Origin: Mycobacterium sp. 1100029.7 | GTDB taxonomy: Bacteria; Actinomycetota; Actinomycetes; Mycobacteriales; Mycobacteriaceae | DNA: 34,642 bases | Direction: 5' to 3' | NCBI RefSeq assembly: GCF_001665235.1 | Contig: NZ_LZSC01000060.1 | Span: 1 to 34,642, forward strand | Part shown: in pieces, positions 22,299 through 28,966 of the stretch | Layout: the number at the start of each line of letters is the position of its first letter | Numbering within the stretch: position 1 is the first letter of the stretch | Position numbers and translations under genes: made by a program | Notes under the pieces: generated by a model | What the model saw: only the letters and a program-made list of their open reading frames with translations | Databases searched by the model: none | Told to the model about the DNA's origin: nothing

Positions 22299-25200
22299 TC
22301 AGCGCTTACCCGGCGGACGGGCGCCGCGCGCGATGCCCAGGCCCTTGACCGGGGCCGCCGGCGGGGCCTCGTCGCCGTTGGTTTCGGCGGCCGGCTCCGG
22401 CTTGGTTTCCGGCTTGGGTTCCGGCTTGGTTTCCTGCTTCGCCTCGGCCTTCGGCTCCTCGGCCTGGGGCTCGGCGGTTTCCGTCTTGGCTTCTGCTGCC
22501 GGTGCCTTGGCGGCGGGAGCTTTCTTGGCGCCGGGTCGCTTGGCGCCTGCGGCGATGCCCAAGCCTTTCACCGGCGCGGCCTCGGCCTTCGGCGCTTCGG
22601 CTTTCGGCTCTTCGGCCGTCGACTCTTTGGGCTCTTCGGCCTTGGGTTCGGCGGTTTCCGTCTTGGCTTCTGCTGCCGGTGCCTTGGCGGCCGGAGCTTT
22701 CTTCGCGCCGGGTCGCTTCGCACCGGCGGCCATGCCCAGGCCCTTGACGGGTGCGGCGGGTGCCGCGGGTGCTGTCGCCTCGGCGGTCTCGGTGCTCTCC
22801 GCCTTTTCCTCAGTCGCGGGTGCCGCTGCGGCGGCAGTCTTCTTCGCGCCGGGCCGCTTGGCCCCACCGGCGATACCCAGGCCCTTGGCGGGCGCGGCTT
22901 CGGTCTTGGCTTCTGCGGCCGCAGGTGCTTCGGCCGCCGGAGCGGCTGCCTTCTTGGCGCCCGGCTTTTTGGCGCCACCGGCGATGCCGAGCCCCTTTGC
23001 GGGGGCCGCGGCCGTCTTGGCGGCGGGCTTCTCCGGTTCGGCCGCCGGCTCCTCGGCCTCGGCGGGCGCTTCCGCGGGTGCCGTCGCTGCCGGTGCGGAG
23101 GCCTCGGGTGCGGCTTTGGCGGCCCGCTCCTCTGCTTCCTTGGCGGCCGTGCCCTTCTCCGGCAGCGTCGCCTTGTCGTACTCGAGGGACCCGAGCAGGA
23201 TCTGGGCGACGTCGAGCACCTCGACCCCGCTGCGGCCGGCCTCTTCCTGCCGGTCGTTGACACCGTCGGTGACCATCACGCGGCAGAACGGGCAACCCGT
23301 CGCGATCGTCGCGGCATTGGTGGCCAACGCCTCGTCGACGCGCTCGTGGTTGATGCGCTTACCGATGTGCTCTTCCATCCACATGCGGGCACCACCGGCG
23401 CCGCAGCAGAAGCTGCGCTCGGAGTTACGCGGCATCTCGGTCAGGTTCGCCCCGGCGAAGCCGATCAGCTCGCGCGGCGCCTCGTAAACCTTGTTGTGCC
23501 GGCCCAGGTAGCAGGGGTCGTGATACGTAATGTCTTGCGAGACAGGCGTGACCGGGACCAGCTTCTTGTCGCGCACCAGCCGGTTGAGCAGCTGGGTGTG
23601 GTGCAGCACGCTGTAGTTGGCGCCGAGCTGGCGGTATTCCTTGCCGATGGTGTTGAAGCAGTGCGGGCAGGTGACGACGATCTTGCGGTCGACGGTCTCG
23701 ACGCCCTCGAACACCCCGTCCAGCGTCTCGACGGCCTGCTGGGCGAGCTGCTGGAACAGGAACTCGTTGCCCGAGCGGCGTGCCGAGTCACCGTTGCAAG
23801 TTTCCCCGGTGCCCAGCACCAGGTACTTCACCCCGGCGACCGCCAGCAGCTCGGCGACGGCCTTGGTGGTCTTCTTGGCCTTGTCGTCGTACGCACCCGC
23901 GCAGCCGACCCAGAACAGGTACTCGTAGCCGTCGAAGCTCTCGACGTCTTGGCCGTAGACCGGGACGTCGAAGTCGACCTCGTCGATCCAGTTGGTGCGG
24001 TCGCCGGCGTTCTGGCCCCACGGGTTGCCCTTGGTCTCCAGGTTCTTGAACAGGACCGAGAGCTCCGACGGGAACTCCGACTCCATCATCACCTGGTAGC
24101 GGCGCATGTCGACGATGTGATCGACGTGCTCGATGTCCACCGGGCACTGCTCGACGCAGGCACCGCAGGTCACACACGACCACAGCACGTCGGGATCGAT
24201 CACGCCGCCCTGTTCGGCGGTGCCCACCAGCGGACGGGTCGCCTGCGCGGGGCCGGAGCCGAGAATGCGACCGAAGCCGGACTCCGGCACGTGGTGCTCC
24301 TCGGCGTGCTTTTCGCCACGCAACTCTTCACCGACACCACCCTCCGGGGTGGACTCGAGCGGCGACTCCTTCTCGCCAAGGATGTAGGGCGCCTTGGCCA
24401 TCCAGTGGTCGCGCAGATCCATGATGACGAGCTTGGGCGACAGCGGCTTACCGGTGTTCCACGCCGGACACTGCGACTGGCACCGCCCACATTCGGTACA
24501 GGTGGCGAAGTCCAGGTTCGCTTTCCAGGTGAAATCCTCGATCTTGCCGCGGCCGAACACGTCGTCTTCGCCCGGATCTTCGAAGTTGATCGGCTTGCCG
24601 CCGGACTCCATCGGCAGCAGCGGGCCGAGGCCGTCGGGCAGGCGCTTGAAGGTGACGTTGATGGGCGCCAGGAAGATGTGCAGGTGCTTGGAGTGCAGCA
24701 CGATCAGCAGGAAGAACAACGCCACCGCGATGTGGGCGAGCAGCGCGAAGGTCTCGATCCACTCGTTGGCGGTGGTGCCCAGCGGATGCATCAGCGAGCC
24801 CATCGCGTGCGAGAAGAAGGCGCCGCCGCCGTAGGGGAAGTTGCCGGTGTTGACCGCGGCACCGCGGAAGATGGCGAAGCTGAAGATGACCAGGAAAATC
24901 ATGAACAGGATCAGCCATGCGCCGCCGGTGTGGGAACCGTAGAACCGCGACGAACGACCGTGTTCCTTTGGCTCGCTGCGCAACCGGATGATCGTGAACG
25001 TGATGATGCCAGCCAGCACGGCTAGGGCGATGAAGTCCTGCAAGAATCCCAGCGCGTCCCAGCGGCCGACGATGGGGATGTGGAAGTTCGGCTGGAACAG
25101 CGTGCCGTAGGCCTCTATGTAGACGGTGATGAGGATGAAGAAGCCCCACATGGTGAAGAAGTGGGCAAGTCCGGGGATGGACCACTTCAGCAGCTTGCGC

Positions 25201-25382
25201 TGACCGAACACCTCGGACACCTGCGCCCAGATGCGCGAGCCGACGTCGTTGGTACGGCCGCTCACCGGCTGGCCGGACATGACCAGGCGGTACAGCCACC
25301 AGACGCGTTTGAGTGCCAACAGGATCACGACCGCGGTCAAGCCCAGGCCTAGCACCAGTCTGATGAGCGTCTGTGTGGTCAC
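22299..25382 (-). CDS. Membrane-anchored iron-sulfur (heterodisulfide-reductase-like) reductase, Rv0338c-like
   Basis: The protein has about 1027 residues from a GTG at 25382. Five membrane helices in the first ~240 residues include His residues fit for haem (GLAHFFTMWGF, LAHIAVALFF). Two 4Fe-4S motifs follow: CTECGRCQSQCP near 295-306 and CVTCGACVEQCP near 403-414. Then come two cysteine-rich CCG domains (VGCAGAYDD, TCPHCFNTIG, DPCYLGRHNK, CCGAGGARMW). This is the layout of HdrD/E-like electron-transfer reductases that pass electrons between the quinone pool and a cytoplasmic partner, which is unknown here. The last ~280 residues are Ala/Pro/Lys/Glu-rich with five copies of KGLG(I/M)AxGA(K/R). 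The protein is ~145 residues longer than the 882 I recall for Rv0338c, probably from this tail. Confidence 0.9.
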   Translation of the reverse strand: MTTQTLIRLVLGLGLTAVVILLALKRVWWLYRLVMSGQPVSGRTNDVGSRIWAQVSEVFGQRKLLKWSIPGLAHFFTMWGFFILITVYIEAYGTLFQPNFHIPIVGRWDALGFLQDFIALAVLAGIITFTIIRLRSEPKEHGRSSRFYGSHTGGAWLILFMIFLVIFSFAIFRGAAVNTGNFPYGGGAFFSHAMGSLMHPLGTTANEWIETFALLAHIAVALFFLLIVLHSKHLHIFLAPINVTFKRLPDGLGPLLPMESGGKPINFEDPGEDDVFGRGKIEDFTWKANLDFATCTECGRCQSQCPAWNTGKPLSPKLVIMDLRDHWMAKAPYILGEKESPLESTPEGGVGEELRGEKHAEEHHVPESGFGRILGSGPAQATRPLVGTAEQGGVIDPDVLWSCVTCGACVEQCPVDIEHVDHIVDMRRYQVMMESEFPSELSVLFKNLETKGNPWGQNAGDRTNWIDEVDFDVPVYGQDVESFDGYEYLFWVGCAGAYDDKAKKTTKAVAELLAVAGVKYLVLGTGETCNGDSARRSGNEFLFQQLAQQAVETLDGVFEGVETVDRKIVVTCPHCFNTIGKEYRQLGANYSVLHHTQLLNRLVRDKKLVPVTPVSQDITYHDPCYLGRHNKVYEAPRELIGFAGANLTEMPRNSERSFCCGAGGARMWMEEHIGKRINHERVDEALATNAATIATGCPFCRVMVTDGVNDRQEEAGRSGVEVLDVAQILLGSLEYDKATLPEKGTAAKEAEERAAKAAPEASAPAATAPAEAPAEAEEPAAEPEKPAAKTAAAPAKGLGIAGGAKKPGAKKAAAPAAEAPAAAEAKTEAAPAKGLGIAGGAKRPGAKKTAAAAAPATEEKAESTETAEATAPAAPAAPVKGLGMAAGAKRPGAKKAPAAKAPAAEAKTETAEPKAEEPKESTAEEPKAEAPKAEAAPVKGLGIAAGAKRPGAKKAPAAKAPAAEAKTETAEPQAEEPKAEAKQETKPEPKPETKPEPAAETNGDEAPPAAPVKGLGIARGARPPGKR
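22460..22725 (-). repeat. In-frame DNA repeat (177-bp period) in the reductase tail
   Basis: More than 40 bases beginning at 22471 recur identically from 22648, and similarity continues for ~80 bases. The offset is 177 bp (59 codons). Each copy encodes the KRPGAKKAPAAKAPAAEAKT block followed by ETAEP. The near identity points to recent in-frame duplication. Confidence 0.85.
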
Positions 25383-25517
25383 AGAAGGTCTCTCCCCATG
25401 CCTCGTCACACAACGAAAGTTCGTTCGATCTTTGCTGACTCATAGTGACATCTGCGCCACTACGCACGCGAGAAAGGTTGCCCTAACTGGCGGCCGTCAA
25501 ACTCGTTGACCTGCGGC

Positions 25518-27929
25518 TTAGCCTTCCGGGGTCAGCATGGCACGTAACATAGACAACATCTCTGACCGTGAGCCGGCGCCCAACCGCCGGCGGATGCGGG
25601 CCACATGATGCTCGACGGTCTTCGCCGAAATGAACAGTTGTGTGCCGATGTCGCGATAGGGAAGGCCCAGCAGCAGTAGTTCGGCAACCTCGCGTTCGCG
25701 CTGCGACAACGGAGAGCCCGATGACGGCTGAGGTGGGGCCGACGGGGAAGCGCCCTGCGGTTCGTCGACGGACGGCGCGCTGGGAGCCTCGCCCGGGGCC
25801 GCCCCCAGCTTGAGGTCACGGGCCAGTTGCAGCATTGCCCCGGAAACCTTGCCGTCGGGGGTCTGCAACGCGGCCTGGCCGGCGAGCCGGGTTGCGTCCG
25901 ACGTCAGGCCGACATTCCCCAGCGCCCGCGCCGCCGCGGTGACCTCGTCGACCTCGACTTGGTTGGCGAGAACACGCAACCAGGTGCGGCCCGCGCCCGA
26001 TAACGCCTGCGCCAGAGTGCTGGTGCCGGCCGCTGACCCCAGGGCCTGTCCGTGCGGGGCGACCAATTTCGGCGCGTTGGCGAGGATGCCGGCATGCACG
26101 CCGGCCCAATGCAAAGGGATGGACCACAGCGTCGGATTGCCCAGCGACTCCAGCAGACCGAACGCCAGACCCAAGGCATGCCGCAGCTGGTCGACCTGAC
26201 CCATCCGGGCCGCCGCCACCCACAACTCGCCCAATGGCAGCAGCGCGAACAGGTCGACCGAATATTCGGCGAGCACCTCCATGCCCGCGTACCAATGCTT
26301 GTGCAGCGCACCGGTATCGCCGCTGCGGCGGGCGATCGCGGTCTGCAGCGCCGCCGCCCACAACGCGTCGCGGCGGTGCAGGCCGACAGTGTCCAGCGCG
26401 GCGACGTCCGCGCTCGCCGCGGACAACTGGCCGTCCTGCATCTTGATCCAGCCCGAGAGCAACGCGAGGCGGGGGCGGTACAGCGCATCGCTTTCGGCGC
26501 GCACGGCGCGGCCGATCACGCTGCGGGCACGGACCGGATCGCCTCCGTGGATCGCGGCTAAGCCCACCAGTGCGACCGGGCTGTCGGGCAGCACTTGCGT
26601 CATCGGCTGGTCGGTCGCAATAGCCTGGCCGAGTTTTGCCATGGCTGCCGGATACGTCTGTTCCATGGTCAGCAGCAGTCCTTCGGCGAGGCTGCGCGAC
26701 GCCCGAGAGGCCATCGTTGGTGGGCCGGAGTCCTTGAGCTGCAAGGCTTCACGGGCGGCTGACAGATTCCCGGCCGCGGTGAACGCGATGGCTGCGGCCG
26801 CGCTGACCACCGCGTCGGGCTGCGGACCGAGCCAGTTGAACAGCTCCGCCGCCTGGTTTGCATTCCCCTCGTGGGCCGCGACGCTGGCCGCAATCCGGAC
26901 CGCGGCGGCTCGTTCGACGGGATCGGGGGAGCCGAGCAGGTCGTCGGCCAGTGCCGCCGCGGCGGCACAGTTCCCGGTGCGCGCCTGTGCGTCGGCAACC
27001 TGTGGTGCCAGTCCGAGGGCGCCGGCGTCCAGCGCGGCCTGATAAAGCCGTGCCGCGTAGGCCGATTCGTCGCGTGCGGCCGCGGCCTGCCGGGCCAGCA
27101 TGGTCGCCAGCCGGTCGTCTTTGAGCCCGTGTTCGCCGAGCCGTAACGCGAGCTGGGGGGTCGCCGTTGCCATGTCGAATTGTGAATGCAGCAAGGCATT
27201 TTCGACATCCAGGTGGTGGGCATTGCCGACAGTCTGGGCTAGCGCGCCATGGAGCAGCTGGAGGAATTCGGGGTGGTGCGACGGTTCGACGAGTCCGCCG
27301 GCGCGAGCCCTGTCGACCAGCCGATGCGCATCTGACGGCGAAACACCAAGGGCTGCAGCTAAATCAGCGGCCCCCAGCTCTTGGGACAGCGACATGAGGA
27401 GAAGGGCGTCCAGGTCGGCTTCGTCCAGTCGGCGCAGTCGGGCGATCAGAGCGAATTTCGCCGCTTGAGCCGGGGGCCGCGGGTCCGTGGTCGCGGCGTG
27501 CACCAGGAAGGGGAGTCCGGCGGTACAGGCCAGCAGCTGGTCGTCGACCCGGACTGGGCCCAGCGACAGTCGCGGCCGGTTCCGTTCCATGGCCACGGCC
27601 AGCTCGCGAACGTGCTCCTGTGGCTCGGCAGCCACCACCACCGTGGTGTCCGAGTCGGTAATCCGCGCGATGAGGCGGACCAGTTCAGGCTCAGTCAGCA
27701 GATGCGCGTCGTCGATCACGAGCGCCGCGTCCAAGGGATCGCTGTCCCGGGGCGGCCGGGTGATCACCGTCAGCCCGACGGCACGCAGCGCGTCGCGGGC
27801 CGCGCCCAGAACGGTGGTCTTGCCGGTTCCGATGCCACCGCTGAGCAACAGCTTTACGGGAGCCGTCGCCGCGCCGGTCACCGCTTGCACGGCTTCGTCG
27901 ACGACCGGAAGGGCGGGAGCGGGACTCAT
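25518..27929 (-). CDS. iniR: LuxR-family ATPase regulator IniR (Rv0339c-like)
   Basis: The protein has 803 residues from an ATG. An N-terminal P-loop domain of STAND/LAL type shows Walker A GGIGTGKT at residues 31-38 and Walker B AALVIDDAH. A long helical, repeat-like middle is rich in Ala/Leu (TPR-like, LYQAALDAGALGLAPQVADA). A C-terminal LuxR helix-turn-helix is at about 735-800 (LSQREREVAELLLLGLPYRD; KTVEHHVARIRRRLG). IniR in M. tuberculosis activates iniBAC on cell-wall stress and is reported to respond to trehalose mycolates. It lies head-to-head with the Rv0340-like gene across 251 bp carrying CCCCTAA boxes that recur before iniB. Confidence 0.9.
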   Translation of the reverse strand: MSPAPALPVVDEAVQAVTGAATAPVKLLLSGGIGTGKTTVLGAARDALRAVGLTVITRPPRDSDPLDAALVIDDAHLLTEPELVRLIARITDSDTTVVVAAEPQEHVRELAVAMERNRPRLSLGPVRVDDQLLACTAGLPFLVHAATTDPRPPAQAAKFALIARLRRLDEADLDALLLMSLSQELGAADLAAALGVSPSDAHRLVDRARAGGLVEPSHHPEFLQLLHGALAQTVGNAHHLDVENALLHSQFDMATATPQLALRLGEHGLKDDRLATMLARQAAAARDESAYAARLYQAALDAGALGLAPQVADAQARTGNCAAAAALADDLLGSPDPVERAAAVRIAASVAAHEGNANQAAELFNWLGPQPDAVVSAAAAIAFTAAGNLSAAREALQLKDSGPPTMASRASRSLAEGLLLTMEQTYPAAMAKLGQAIATDQPMTQVLPDSPVALVGLAAIHGGDPVRARSVIGRAVRAESDALYRPRLALLSGWIKMQDGQLSAASADVAALDTVGLHRRDALWAAALQTAIARRSGDTGALHKHWYAGMEVLAEYSVDLFALLPLGELWVAAARMGQVDQLRHALGLAFGLLESLGNPTLWSIPLHWAGVHAGILANAPKLVAPHGQALGSAAGTSTLAQALSGAGRTWLRVLANQVEVDEVTAAARALGNVGLTSDATRLAGQAALQTPDGKVSGAMLQLARDLKLGAAPGEAPSAPSVDEPQGASPSAPPQPSSGSPLSQREREVAELLLLGLPYRDIGTQLFISAKTVEHHVARIRRRLGAGSRSEMLSMLRAMLTPEG

Positions 27930-28038
27930 GCCGCGATACCCCCTGGAATCGGCGCCGTGCTGGTGGTCGGCAGCGGTTTTCTCACGATAACCGCCTCAAC
28001 CCCCACAGCCGGGTAGCCATCCCCGTAAGTCACCCATT

Positions 28039-28060
28039 CCCCTAAGGCTGTACCCCCTAA
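28039..28060 (+). promoter_or_regulatory. CCCCTAA boxes in the iniR / Rv0340-like divergent promoter
   Basis: CCCCTAA occurs at 28039-28045 and again at 28054-28060, with starts 15 bp apart. The same heptamer is clustered upstream of iniB. A shared motif at both promoters of a locus with one dedicated activator suggests IniR binding; this is inference. Confidence 0.45.
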
Positions 28061-28180
28061 CGTCATCGGCCTACAGGTGGGTTGCGCACCGATCACACCG
28101 GCCCGGGAAGCCGATAGCATCGTGATCGTTGGACTGGGCTTTCTCTCGAGAAGGCGGGATGCGCTAAGGAGGTGTACGCG

Positions 28181-28720
28181 GTGGCAAACTCATTGCTGGA
28201 CTTCGTGATCTCCCTGGTCCGCGATCCCGCTGCCGCGGCGCGGTATGCGGCCAACCCCGCGCAGAGCATCGCAGATGCCCATCTCACTGATGTGACCAGC
28301 GCCGATGTCAACAATTTGATTCCGATGGTGACGGATTCATTGTCGACGCCGACGCCGGGCGGCACGCCCGCGGGTGCCCCGGTTGCCGATCATGGCAACG
28401 TGTGGGCAAGCGGCGCGGCGGCAGCCGCTCTCGACGCCTTCACGCCGCACAATCCGTCCGTGGCCTTCGACCCGCACGGTGCTGGGGGCCAGGTGATTCA
28501 CCAGCCGGCCATTTCGACTCCCGTCGTGCCGTCGCCCGATCCAGGCTCGCTGGGAATTGCGCCGCAGGGACAATCGGTCCAGTTCACCGGTGCGGCCGTG
28601 CCGGAAAGTTCGCTCGACCACGCGGCGCTGCCCGCGGATGACTTGAGCCTGTGGGACCACCCGGTCGCGCACCCGCATCCCACCGAGCCGGAGCACCACG
28701 ACTTCGGCCTGCACGGCTGA
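28181..28720 (+). CDS. Rv0340-like protein with IniB-type N-terminal domain
   Basis: The protein has 179 residues from the GTG at 28181, which has AAGGAGG eight bases upstream; an earlier GTG at 28172 overlaps that ribosome site. The first ~50 residues (VANSLLDFVISLVRDPAAAA and on to the DVNNLIPMV stretch) resemble the IniB N-terminus (MDRLIQYILDLFNNPDAARA). The rest is Pro/His/Ala-rich with no membrane segment, ending with many His and Asp residues (HPHPTEPEHHDFGLHG). Length and place before iniB agree with M. tuberculosis Rv0340. Function is unknown. The shared domain suggests joint localisation or assembly with IniB. It is probably induced together with iniBAC. Confidence 0.85.
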   Translation: MANSLLDFVISLVRDPAAAARYAANPAQSIADAHLTDVTSADVNNLIPMVTDSLSTPTPGGTPAGAPVADHGNVWASGAAAAALDAFTPHNPSVAFDPHGAGGQVIHQPAISTPVVPSPDPGSLGIAPQGQSVQFTGAAVPESSLDHAALPADDLSLWDHPVAHPHPTEPEHHDFGLHG

Positions 28721-28802
28721 ATTTTCACTTCCCGACCGACGAGTACTCGTCTGACGTGCACAAATGCGTGTCGATAGGGGCTGCTCGTCGCGGCAGCCGA
28801 AA

Positions 28803-28828
28803 CCCCTAGCAACCCCCTAATCCCCTAA
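28803..28828 (+). promoter_or_regulatory. CCCCTA(A) box cluster upstream of iniB
   Basis: CCCCTA at 28803-28808 and CCCCTAA at 28814-28820 and 28822-28828 form a tight cluster ~140 bp before the iniB start. An inverted TAGGGG lies at 28775-28780. The heptamer is shared with the iniR/Rv0340-like promoter. It is a candidate IniR operator by context. Confidence 0.5.
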
Positions 28829-28966
28829 CGGATAGGTGCAGCGGATCCCGGTGGGGCTTGAATCAGGCGGGGGATCCGTCCCCGATTCGGAGCACAGCCT
28901 GAGTCCATAGCGTGTATTGCAGAACGCCGGATGCCCGGCGCAGGAGATTTCGAAGGGGAATCGATC

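Noticed and set aside
22234..23487. 417-residue Ala/Gly/Ser-rich frame over the reductase tail
   Set aside because: It looks like a PE-PGRS-type protein at first sight, but it is the complement of the Lys/Ala/Pro repeats of the reductase and has no PE head.
23346..25025. 559-residue open frame antisense to the Fe-S reductase
   Set aside because: It is a shadow frame: the opposite strand encodes conserved 4Fe-4S and CCG motifs, and this one has no recognisable domain.
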